From: Irineochytrium annulatum
Taxonomy: Eukaryota; Chytridiomycota; Chytridiomycetes; Chytridiales; Chytridiaceae
DNA: 10,713 nt
Reading direction: 5' to 3'
NCBI GenBank assembly: GCA_027600665.1
Contig: JADGJL010001043.1
Span: 1 to 10,713, forward strand
Below, in pieces: positions 1 to 7,952 of this stretch. A program made the translations under genes and the position numbers. The notes beneath the pieces are model-generated. The model ran no database searches, was not told the DNA's origin, and saw nothing but the letters and a program-made list of their open reading frames with translations. Numbering within the stretch: position 1 is the first letter of the stretch; the number at the start of each line of letters is the position of its first letter.

Positions 1-826
1 AGATGATGGTTAAGAGGGGTTGAGCAGGCTAGAAGATCGGCTGAGGGTGCAGAGGCTGGAGAGAAAAGGTTTTGCGAAAAAAGGTTGATGCACGAGTTGA
101 TGTACTAACATGGGTGCCAACTTTAGCGCCAATTCGTTGGGGGTTTGTGATTTGTTTCTCTTATGTATGCTCATTCCTGCAACCGTAGCTGTTGTATTAA
201 AGTTCTCGCATATGGTTTTCTTCCTGCTTTGCAAGGCGTGGCGCGAGTACAACAGCTTATTTATTAATTGCTTGGCTTCACCATTTATACTTATGCGTTG
301 TATCTCACTTTTCATCATTGCTGTAACATTAGTAGGCAAAATCATCATGCATGGGGCTGGAGCGTCGTCTTTTACAACACATAGCATGGACAGACAGAGC
401 AAATGTTAAATTTTACATTTGGTGCGATGAAAAATGTAGAGGACTTTTACTATGGAACATAATGAATACACCCCTACGTAGATCAAGAAGCGAATGTAAG
501 ATAAGTAGCACGGCCGGAAGCAGGGAAACGACAATTTTTATTATCGCCGTCTTTAGTTGCCGGCTGCTGATGAGTATTGTTTTTTCAACATTGCAACGTC
601 GTGTTCGTTAAACAGCAAACAAAAAGAGACAGTATAAACTGGAGAAGTGCAGTCGAAAACATAGAACGGTTATATGCACCAACCTCCCTCTCCATCTCCA
701 TGTTCCTACGTATTGATCAAGCGATCTGTGAACCAGCGAATCGTCCCATCACATCGCAGCTCGAATGCCTCTCTGCAAAATTGACATCCCATTTTTCTTC
801 CCCTCCCACCTACCTCTCTGATCACG
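1..826. other. Spacer and NOP16 upstream region
   Basis: AT-rich stretch with no gene I can support. Open frames exist on both strands (about 10-402 minus and 110-409 plus), but they overlap each other, lack the GC-rich third positions of the real exons here and match no family I know. The last 200 bases become pyrimidine-rich (CTCCCTCTCCATCTCC around 685-700, and 795-820), as expected for a fungal promoter and 5' leader just before the NOP16 start codon. Confidence 0.6.
633..638 (+). promoter_or_regulatory. Possible TATA element upstream of NOP16
   Basis: TATAAA lies about 190 bases before the NOP16 start codon, followed by pyrimidine-rich leader sequence. The motif is short and the flanks are AT-rich, so it could be chance. 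Ribosome-biogenesis genes are often TATA-less, which weakens the call. Confidence 0.2.
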
Positions 827-1588
827 ATGACCCGCCCTGGCGCCCGCAAGAAAGTAAAGAATGCCTCGCTGAAGACCACCCGCCGCACCAAGAACCGCTA
901 CAACATTTCCTTCAAGAACGCGCACCACCTCGTAACGGAGAACTGGGACAAGTCCCTCACCCTGAGACAGAATTATGAGCGGTTGGGCCTCGTCTCGTCG
1001 CTCAATGGGAAGGCGGGCGGGGAGGCGGAGCAGGAGGTTGTGAGACCGGATGATGAGGCGCAGGGGGAGGGGACGGTGGAGTATAGAACGATGGAGGAGT
1101 TTGAAAGGATGGACAGCGTTACGAGGACAACAGATATGCCGGCGGACGATGACGAGGATGGAGAGGAGGAGGACGAGCCGTTCCACCACATCCTGACGCC
1201 CTCCGAACGTGTGCATGGCATCAACCCCCCTATTACCACCGACGCCCGAACGACCCACATTGGCCTCCCGCCGTCCCATTCGCGCCCGACATCCACACCC
1301 GCACCAACGGCGTCAACGAAACGCCGCGCGCCGCCGACGGCGACATCGGTGGCGGATGCGATGCGCGCCGAGGCGGATATGGGGGAGGCGCCAAGGCTAA
1401 GGTGGGCGAGCGAGGGGGAGGGGAGGGTGATGGAGGCGCTGCGGAAGAGATATGGGGAGGACTATGCCAAGATGTCGAGGGATAGGAAACTTAATCAGTA
1501 TCAGTTGACGGAAGGGCAACTGCGACGGAGGTTTGAGAGGGCGGTAAAGGTGGGCGTTAAGGTTATGGAGAGGGTGGAGGTTGCCTAA
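827..1588 (+). CDS. NOP16: Nop16-family nucleolar ribosome biogenesis protein
   Basis: Intronless frame of 253 aa. In yeast and other eukaryotes Nop16 is a nucleolar factor of pre-60S ribosomal particles. The two conserved ends of the family are visible. The basic N-terminus (residues 1-30, rich in Lys/Arg) runs into a segment with ENWDKSLTLRQNYERLGL at 38-55. The C-terminus (about 197-250) carries YGEDYAKMSRDRKLNQYQLT at 209-228, close to the family's 'KYG.(D/N)Y..M.RD.KLN..QLT..QL.RR' pattern. Between them is a long low-complexity linker with an acidic patch (DDDEDGEEEDE, 107-117) and a Pro/Thr/Ala-rich part (134-175). This makes the protein slightly longer than many fungal homologues. The ATG is the first one in the conserved N-terminal context. 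It converges on the acidic coiled-coil gene across an AT-rich spacer. Family assignment is secure by motif; function is taken from the family. Confidence 0.92.
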   Translation: MTRPGARKKVKNASLKTTRRTKNRYNISFKNAHHLVTENWDKSLTLRQNYERLGLVSSLNGKAGGEAEQEVVRPDDEAQGEGTVEYRTMEEFERMDSVTRTTDMPADDDEDGEEEDEPFHHILTPSERVHGINPPITTDARTTHIGLPPSHSRPTSTPAPTASTKRRAPPTATSVADAMRAEADMGEAPRLRWASEGEGRVMEALRKRYGEDYAKMSRDRKLNQYQLTEGQLRRRFERAVKVGVKVMERVEVA

Positions 1589-2264
1589 AGGAGGGGATGA
1601 GGGGGAGAAGAAGGAGGCTGGAGGAGGAACTGGAAGTGAGGTGGGAAACAGATGTGGGGACACGTGCTGGAGAAGGGGAGGAGTTGGTGGTTACATAAGT
1701 GCTCCACACGTACGACTTTTGATTTTATTTATTCATATTCTCGCAATATATGGCTTTCATCATCTTGCTTCGTACTCCGCTTCGCTTCTTGATGCCGCCA
1801 ACAGCTATCATTCGGACTTTCGCTCGGGTGAGAACATCTAGAGAACAGCGACAACCCATGGAAAAGGGTTACGCATTAAGTAGGAAGCCCATATATTTTA
1901 AAAAAATTTGATGTTCGTTTATTGTTTTTCCTTTCTTTTTTTTTTTTGATCTCAACTCGTACATGCGGCCAAACCATCAGCGGCTAAGGCAGCAGAAACA
2001 ACAAGGGAACGAAGGCAAAATTAGCCATAAGTTAAAACAAACGTATAAACATGATAAAATAAAGAGATGGCAACGAACGAATAAAATTAAGCAACATGAT
2101 AGATCCTTATTGAATCGCAAAAATAACAAAGTGCAGCAGAGAAGCCATTTCATGAGAAATGACACCATAAATGTCGGAAACTAGGTAACGAAGACGATTC
2201 CAAAAATCAATTAAGTGAAGGCAAAACGAGTGTTAACTATAGCATCACGGATACAGAAAACAGC
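1589..2264. other. Convergent AT-rich spacer
   Basis: Lies between the stop codons of NOP16 (plus) and the acidic coiled-coil gene (minus), so it should hold both 3' UTRs. It contains A/T-rich blocks, including a long T run around 1936-1947 and AATAAA at 2080-2085 (plus). On the minus strand, AATAAA-like sequence is seen near 1725-1732. Which of these act as poly(A) signals cannot be told by eye. A Lys/Gln-rich open frame at 1963-2184 looks like the by-product of A-rich DNA and is not called. Confidence 0.6.
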
Positions 2265-4218
2265 TCATGAGGGCGTCGATTTAGGCATCCTGAATGGAAC
2301 GGAGACGAGTCCACCGGCCTTTCTGACAACCGACGGGGACGAGCCCACCATCGCGACCTTCGCGTCCCTCGGCGGGGTCCCGCTCGACTCGGGCGTATTG
2401 ACGGCCGTCGAGGCTAGCGACACGCACGTGCCCTCATCTTCCTCCGCACTGGACATTCCGCGCTTGTACCCCTTCCCAGCACATTCCTCCTCGTCACTTG
2501 AGTCCAAATCGTCGTCCTCATCCTCGTCGTCATCCGTCAGCTCTTCCTCCTCGGAAACTAGGCCCGCTGCCTTCCTCGCTTCAGCCTCTCTGTGAGCCTC
2601 CTTCTCCCGCCTTGACGCCGCCACGGCTGCCATCGCGCTAGCGTATAACGCCCGGCCCTCTGCCGTCCGCGCCGCTTCAATCGCAGCTGGCGTACCAACG
2701 GCCTCAGCGTGCCGACGCGCGACCTCCGACGCCCGCTGGAGAACCTTCGCCTCGAGCTCCTCTGGAGGCAAAAGCGCGTCTTCCTCGGCCTCCGTTAGAG
2801 CCCGCGCCACTTCAACCTCAACCGCAACCTCCACCTCTGCCTCCGCCTCAACAACCACAACCTCCTCCACCTCCTCATCCTCATCCTCCGGGTCCACCTC
2901 AACCTCACACCCCTCATGCAGCCCCGCCACCTCCACCTCCACTTCGACCTCCGCCTCCGCGTTGATCTCTTGCTTCCTCGCGGCCTCCTGCTCCTCCCTC
3001 ACCCGCCTCCAAACCTCCACGCACCGGCAACAGGTTACACCCCATTTCCTCACCGGCCCAACGCCCTTCGCCCCCCTACGCGCACCACATCCGACACAAT
3101 TCCCCGCCGCGACCGTCGCCAACCCTCCGCCCACCCTCCCCAGACTCACCACATCCTCATGGTGATGGTGATGATGCTGCTCCTCCACCCTGAAATCCTT
3201 CCTGACCCTCGCAATCTCCCCCTCCAGATCCCTGCACCTCCCCAGGCTGGCCCTCAGCGCGCTCTCGGCCGCTCTCGCCCGGCTCTCGACGGCGTTGCGC
3301 TCCCGGTCGCCGCGGATCGCGTCCCGCTTCGCGCGCTCCAGCCGCGCGAGGGCGGACAGGTGATCGGCGCGGAGGCGGGCGTGGGCGGCGGCGGCGTCGG
3401 CGAGCTGGGTCGAGGCGTGGTGGACGTGGGAGAGGAGGGAGCGGATGGTCGTGAGGGTCTCGCGGAGGTCGTGCGGGGAAGGCGGGCCTGTTTTTTTCAG
3501 ACGCGTCTCGTTAACAAAACAAGAAAAAAATTGGCCGTTGTAGAGATGTGGATCATTGATATTTTACCTGGCGCGAGCGTCTTGGGAAGCACGGGCAGAC
3601 CAGCGCCCTGCAAGAGTTTGTTGAGAGCCGCGACCTGGACGATTAAGGCCGCTCCGTCAAGAGTCATTCGGCCGAAACTGGGATCTGTCGGCATCGAAGC
3701 GACCGACGCGTTGGACGCCGAGGACCGGCCGAGGCGCGGGGATCCGGGCGGCCGAGGGCTTGCCGTGGACGGGCCGCTGGTCGCGTGGTAGGTCTTCTGC
3801 CTGTGGTGTGGCTGCTGGTGGGTGTTCTGTTCATAAGTGTGGGCATGTGGAATGCGCGATATAACACAGAGAGCGGTGGAAGGGAGCGAGTGGGAGAAGC
3901 ATGATCCAACTATTGACTTACAAGTTGTGAGGTGGTGGTAATGCTCCTACCCCGTCCAGGGGACGGCGGCGCTGTCGGCCTCTCGGCGTCGACCTGCTTC
4001 TTCCGGGGTTGCCGATCGATCTCGGCCACGGTCGGCTCCGCGATAGACGACTGGGTAACCGCCGAGGCCGGTGGCCGGTCAGCAGGCGGGCCGTCGGGCG
4101 CGTAGGCGGACGACCCGGGTGTGGGAGCCATCGGGCGGGACTGCTCACCGGTGCCGTTCTCGGTCTGGCGGCTGTCGTCGTTCATGTCTGAGTTCATCGG
4201 GGCGGGCAGGGCCAGCAT
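2265..4218 (-). CDS. Unrecognised acidic, coiled-coil-prone protein with His run and Cys cluster
   Basis: Three exons joined in phase: 4218-3922, 3826-3568 and 3487-2265, giving 592 aa. ATG 4218 is the first after an in-frame TGA; ATG 4197 is an alternative start. I do not recognise the family. Residues 1-140 are Pro/Ser/Thr/Arg-rich and probably disordered. Residues 141-185 hold a hydrophobic helix-like stretch (ALIVQVAALNKLLQ). Residues 192-288 are Ala/Arg/Glu-rich and likely to form a coiled coil. Then come six consecutive His (290-295) and five Cys (316, 319, 338, 339, 341) spaced like a metal site. Alternating Glu-Val runs follow (about 363-372 and 380-412), then an Ala/Glu/Arg-rich helical stretch (415-495), an acidic block (497-520) and a Ser/Pro-rich tail. 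There is no signal peptide. GC-rich third positions and in-phase splice sites support a real gene. The function is unknown; zinc binding is only inferred from the Cys spacing. Confidence 0.78.
3488..3567 (-). other. Intron 2 of the acidic coiled-coil gene (80 nt)
   Basis: Donor CAG|GTAAAA and acceptor AAAAACAG|GC on the minus strand, with a TTAAC branch-like element about 20 nt before the acceptor. It splits a Gly codon (phase 1) and joins the LPKTLAP and PPSPHDLRE frames. The intron is much more AT-rich than its flanks. Confidence 0.85.
3827..3921 (-). other. Intron 1 of the acidic coiled-coil gene (95 nt)
   Basis: Canonical donor CTT|GTAAGT and acceptor GAACAG|AAC on the minus strand, phase 0. 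Without splicing, the first exon would stop three codons past the donor. A further in-phase CAG lies downstream of the chosen acceptor (before CAGCCACACC), so the exact acceptor could shift by a few codons. Confidence 0.75.
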
Positions 4219-4910
4219 CGTTAGGACGGTGGTCGACGGGTTGACTCGACTTCAGGCCGAGAGACGCCGATGCAAGGTGCCAAGCTCAAGCTCGCTGAGT
4301 TTCGAGTCAAGCCTTTGCGACAGCATCTCCGACACATCTGCAACAACGATTAATAGGATATAAAATAAAAAAGATTTGCAATTGATTGTCCACATAACAA
4401 AGATAATTGATTATGCGTTCATTCGACTTGATATCGTGCCGTGATGATGCTCCCGCTGTGGTCCAGCAAACAAGCGTAGCAGTGAGTAAATTATTCGAGT
4501 CGCACTTAGCACTTTGCAGGCATAGGAACGTGTTTTGCAGCGCAATTTGTATTCCAATAACATGTAAACTTTCGTCCATGAGGCATACGACTTTCACGCT
4601 CATAATTGCCCATCTCAAGGCAACGACACAAAAATACAGGAGATTGAAAAATAGAGCGAAAATCATCGAGGTGTTTAAGGAGGGGGAGTCGGCTTGCCAT
4701 TTCTAAGGCCCGCTCGAGGAGGTAGACAACGTTTGAAAGCGAAGAAAAGGACTGGAAATTGAAGGGGGTTTGTAGGGTGGAGGAAAATAAAGAGTCACGC
4801 CGTCGGCACATCTAATCAAGGCCGGGCAACTTGTTTGTACCTTAAAACGAGAAAGAAAGAACATGAAATAAAAGAGGAGTGTCGCGGAACATGGCCGGCA
4901 CTCAAACCTT
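4219..4910. other. Spacer between sulfate permease 3' end and acidic coiled-coil gene 5' end
   Basis: Should contain the 3' UTR of the permease (from 4910 downward) and the promoter and leader of the gene starting at 4218. AT-rich from about 4340. Open frames at 4307-4666 (minus) and 4407-4706 (plus) overlap on opposite strands, resemble no family and lack the GC-rich third positions of neighbouring exons. I call no gene here. Confidence 0.6.
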
Positions 4911-7232
4911 CTAAGCCACCCTCACATCCACCTCCGGCGCCGTTGCAACCCCAACCTTCGCCCTAGACTCCCTCTCGGCCTCCTGCACAGCCTCATCAAC
5001 CGTCTCATAGAACCTCCTCCCGGCCCTCTGATCCCTCCTCTCCTTGTCCTCCTCCGGGTTCATACCAGGCCCAACATCCACGCCAGCGGCCGTCGCGGCC
5101 CCCTCGACCACGTTCCACAGCACGCGCAGGTGGCTGATGCGCACGTGCGCAAAGTAGAACGGCACGTCGCGGCCGGCGAAGCGCGCCAGGTCCTCGCGCG
5201 TGTCGAGCAGCGTCTGGAGGCCGGTGTAGTCGACGTGGTTGACGGACGAGAAGTCGAACACGACCGCCTTGAGCTCGGGGAGCTCCGAGGCGGCGGACCC
5301 TCTCTGCTTCCTGACGCGCTCCTCGGTATCGTCGGACCAGGAGCGGTCGCCCTTGGCCACGGCGGGGCCTGAGTAGCGGTATCTACCGACCACGTGGTCG
5401 CGGAAGCGGCGGAGGAGGAACCCGGCGTTCGGGTACGTCATGCTTTCGTCGGCGCGGAAGACTAAGATGCCCTCGGGCGCCTCCTGGAGCTTCTCATCAG
5501 AGCGGGTGCGGACAAACTGCTCGCCCTCGGCGTCGACCCAGGCGCCAGTGTTGGACGAGCGGACGAGCGTGCGGACGGAGGGGCGGGCGATGCGGATGAT
5601 CAGGACCAGGAGAGCGAAGCCAACGGAGGCGTAGATGGCGTTCTCGATGGACGAGAAGAAGGTGACGAAGAAGGCGAGGAGGAAGGCAGCGAAGTCGATG
5701 AGCTGGGTGTTCCAAAGGCTCTTGATGACGCGCGGGCTGGCAAATAGCTCCGTGATGGCGCCGATGATGACGGCCGCAAGGACGGAGTTTGGGATCCAGT
5801 AGAAGGCGGGCGTAAGCGCGTAGATGGAGATTAGGACGATGATGCCGGTGAAGAGGGTCGCGAGGGGCGTGCGGACGCCCGAGGCGGACTTGATGGCGGA
5901 GCGGGAGAACGAGCCTGTGGCCGGGTAGCCGCCGACGAAGGAGCCGATCAGATTCGTAAGACCGATAGCGACGAGCTCCTGGTTGTCGTCGACGCGGTAG
6001 CCGTTCAGGCGGCCGTATGACTTCGTGACAGCAACCTGTTCGAGAATGGAGACAATGAGGACGGCGGGAAGGGCGCGGAAGATTGGGCCGAGGTAGTCCG
6101 AGGACAGATTAGGCTTCGGGATGGACTGGAAGCCGATGGGGACGGTTCCGACAATCGTAATCGCCGGGACGAGGTGGTTGCGGAGCGCGAAAGAGATGGC
6201 GGTGAATAGAATGACAACGATGCCGTTGCGGAGGTAGTTGAGGTAGCGGAGGTAGATGTTGCGCTTGGCGAATGGCCGGGTCCCATACTTGATGATGAGA
6301 ATGATGGCGAGGGAGGTAATTCCTGCGAAGAGACCGAATAAGTACACACGCACCGATTGGTTTGAACACGGATACACCCACCAAACGCCAGGTCATTCTT
6401 CGTCGTCGGTATATTCGGCAGCGCTTTAAGCCAGTTCCCTAGCACCAAGTACGGCGCCGCGTTCGTGTCGATACCCTTGATCCCGAGCAGAGTGGGCAGC
6501 TGTCCAATTATGATCTGCAGCCCCGCGCCGGTAGTAAAGCCCGCGATGACGGAGACAGGGACGAAGTCGATAAAGATACCAAGGCGGAAGAGACCGAGGA
6601 AGAGTTGGATTATACCGACAAAAAAGCTGAGCGTGAGGGCGAAAACGACCTTGCCGTTGGTAGAGTCCGCGGCGTCGTAGGCAGCGATTGTCTGTTCAAA
6701 TATGTTTAAGCACGCGCGCATCCCCAAAGTCTCAAACTCCTTTTATAACCTGGCCAACGAGCAACGACAGCACCGAGGTCGGTCCGATGGTGACATCCTT
6801 CGACGTCGCAAACGGCGCGTAGATCAACACGCCAACGAAGCTGGTGTAGAGACCGTACTGAGCCGGCAGCCCGGCGAGCTTTGTCGAGTACGCGATGGCC
6901 TGCGGGATCACGACGAGGCCCACGGTCAGGCCCGCGATCAGGTCCCCCGTGAACCAGGTGGTGTTATACCTCGGCAGCCACGACGCGATCGGAAACAGTG
7001 ATTTCAGGTAGAGTGGAGCCTGGGTTGGAAACGACCGGAGAAGGGACCCGGCCGCGGCCTTGAGCTCCTCGACCTGTGACGGGGGCCTACGGATCGGCTG
7101 CGACAGGGTCTCTTGCGACTGGACCGAATTCGACGCCGAGGCAAAGAGTGGGTCGGCGACGAGAGTAGAAGTCGACGCGAGCTTGCGAACTTCTTCGGAA
7201 TGACGCGGTTTCTCGGGGTTGGGGTCGGCCAT
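4911..7232 (-). CDS. SLC26/SulP-family sulfate permease with C-terminal STAS domain
   Basis: Three exons, 7232-6738, 6691-6382 and 6322-4911, give about 738 aa. High-affinity plasma-membrane sulfate transporter type, the family of yeast Sul1/Sul2 and Neurospora Cys-14, which feeds sulfate assimilation to cysteine and methionine. After a disordered N-terminus (1-85), residues 86-160 hold the conserved start, PRYNTTWFTGDLIAGLTVGL and IPQAIAYSTKLAGLP. The SulP signature AQYGLYTSFVGVLIY..FATSK covers about 124-145, followed by DVTIGP. Multiple membrane helices run to about 515, with GLTNLIGSFVGGYPATGSFS at about 389-408. The STAS domain (about 550-690) contains the hallmark VFDFSSVNHVDYTGLQTL (about 623-640), with a charged insertion before it. 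ATG 7232 is in good context (GCAATGG), and an in-frame TGA lies three codons upstream. Length fits the family. Substrate is inferred from family resemblance; other anions cannot be excluded. Confidence 0.96.
5387..5400. repeat. 14-bp perfect palindrome with CACGTG core inside the permease STAS region
   Basis: CGACCACGTGGTCG is a perfect inverted repeat around an E-box CACGTG. It encodes Arg-Asp-His-Val-Val-Gly within the STAS half of the permease, so the palindrome may be only a by-product of coding. CACGTG is the Cbf1-type core used at sulfur genes in yeast, but a coding position far from the start gives little support for that. Confidence 0.35.
6323..6381 (-). other. Intron 2 of the sulfate permease gene (59 nt)
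   Basis: Donor TTTG|GTGGGT and acceptor TTCGCAG|GA, phase 1, joining NDLAFG to ITSLAIILIIKYG in the pattern usual for the family. The acceptor is the first AG after the donor. The intron is not AT-rich, and the exon-3 frame stays open through it, so an open frame alone would misplace the boundary. Confidence 0.8.
6692..6737 (-). other. Intron 1 of the sulfate permease gene (46 nt, or 58 nt)
   Basis: Acceptor TTTGAACAG|ACA is clear. Two phase-0 donors fit: GGA|GTTTGA (intron 6737-6692, chosen because it keeps the family-like GQVIKG and has G at +5) or CAG|GTTATA (6749-6692). A CTTAAAC branch-like element lies about 15-20 nt before the acceptor. Without splicing, the frame stops at once (GTT TGA). 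Confidence 0.75.
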
Positions 7233-7241
7233 TGCAGGGTG

Positions 7242-7445
7242 TCACGATCTTGGTAGCTTCGACGACGGGAGACTGCCGTGGACCGTCGAGGACTGCGGGG
7301 TTCTTGTAGTCGTCGCCCGCCCACGTCGATAGCGGAAATGAAGATGATGAGGAGTTGAGGAGAACGAGATCTCGCTCAGCGATGTTGGGGGTATTGCGCC
7401 ATTGCGCGATGTCGCAATCCTAGACAAACTCGTCCGACCAAGCAT
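7242..7445 (-). other. Upstream ORF in the permease leader, in frame with the main start
   Basis: A 67-codon frame starts at ATG 7445 and ends with TGA at 7244-7242, three codons before the permease ATG at 7232 and in the same frame. Its ATG context is weak (T at -3). Two shorter minus-strand uORFs are also present: 7449-7420 (9 codons, overlapping this start) and 7402-7376 (8 codons, strong GCAATGG context). They matter only if transcription starts upstream of them, which the sequence does not show. Confidence 0.35.
7393..7402. promoter_or_regulatory. Near match to the Cys3/MetR bZIP site ATGRYRYCAT upstream of the permease
   Basis: Plus-strand ATTGCGCCAT (minus ATGGCGCAAT) matches 9 of 10 positions of ATGRYRYCAT, the consensus described for the Neurospora sulfur regulator CYS3. 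It sits about 160-170 bases upstream of the permease start codon. An ATTGCG..CGCAAT inverted repeat (arms 7401-7406 and 7413-7418) adjoins it. The placement is what a sulfur-regulated permease would have, but one near match to a short degenerate site is weak evidence. Confidence 0.35.
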
Positions 7446-7646
7446 TCATGGAGCACCACAACAAAGAAGCACACGGTTCCAACGCGACTAAGCGCATACC
7501 TTCTTCTTTCCTTTTTGTGTTTGAATCATCCTTGGTATGAAAATAACTCAACTTGATGCGATTCTCAGGGTATCCTCTTCTTGATTGCAAAACAGCCAAT
7601 ATTCGCCTTCTTTTCCGGCCACACCTTCGTAGTTGCCTCGACCAAG

Positions 7647-7680
7647 GTCAACGGTCTTGCGAGCCTGTCAACGGCCTTGC
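7647..7680. repeat. Imperfect 14-bp direct repeat, period 20
   Basis: GTCAACGGTCTTGC at 7647-7660 and GTCAACGGCCTTGC at 7667-7680 differ at one base. The 20-bp spacing is close to two helical turns. It lies about 420 bases upstream of the permease start and about 270 bases past the stop of the Sly41-like gene. It could be a paired regulator site or chance. Confidence 0.5.
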
Positions 7681-7952
7681 ATCGGGCGGAAATTTTTTTG
7701 GTTAAATATCAAAAGCACACGATCGATTCCGACGATGATGCTGTTCTATTTATGCGTTCACGAGAAAGTAAGGGGAAATTATCTGGCGGGGGTAAGACGG
7801 AGAAATCATGATGCATGCAAGGAACCGGAAATCAGCATTCCTGGGTACCCATATAGTGACCAAAAATAACAAGATAACAACAAAAACAGCGCGAGTAAGA
7901 GTGAACAACACGATTGTCAGATTGAATACGAGCAACCAAGAGGCGTCCGTTG

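Larger units (their letters stand above)
7233..7952. other. Permease leader and promoter plus 3' flank of the Sly41-like gene
   Basis: No further protein gene is supported. The part next to 7232 (about 7233-7450) is the likely 5' leader of the sulfate permease, with three upstream ORFs and an ATGRYRYCAT-like site. 7450-7690 is mixed promoter sequence with a 14-bp direct repeat at 7647-7680. 7700-7952 is AT-richer and should hold the 3' UTR of the Sly41-like gene. Open frames at 7581-7869 overlap each other and look incidental. Confidence 0.6.

Noticed and set aside
10..409. Overlapping open frames on both strands near the window start, the plus-strand one with hydrophobic stretches.
   Set aside because: They overlap antisense, match no family known to me, lie in AT-rich DNA and lack the codon bias of the real exons in this window.
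1963..2184. Lys/Gln/Asn-rich plus-strand open frame of 73 codons.
   Set aside because: Composition is what A-rich noncoding DNA gives by chance, with no motif and a location in a convergent 3' spacer.
2916..3791. Long plus-strand open frame (291 codons) antisense to the acidic coiled-coil gene.
   Set aside because: It is the shadow of GC-rich coding exons, runs across both sides of a well-supported minus-strand intron, and its peptide is a Pro/Arg/His/Gly-rich jumble.
110..4600. A possible shared element between the spacers at about 150-400 (minus) and 4430-4560 (plus); both can be read with a DDAPA peptide and a loosely similar stretch after it.
   Set aside because: By eye the nucleotide match is only partial and needs gaps of very different length. 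A local alignment of the two spacers would be decisive; without it I do not call a repeat family.
4307..4811. Open frames on both strands between the acidic coiled-coil gene and the permease.
   Set aside because: They overlap each other in AT-rich DNA, lack coding codon bias and show no domain.
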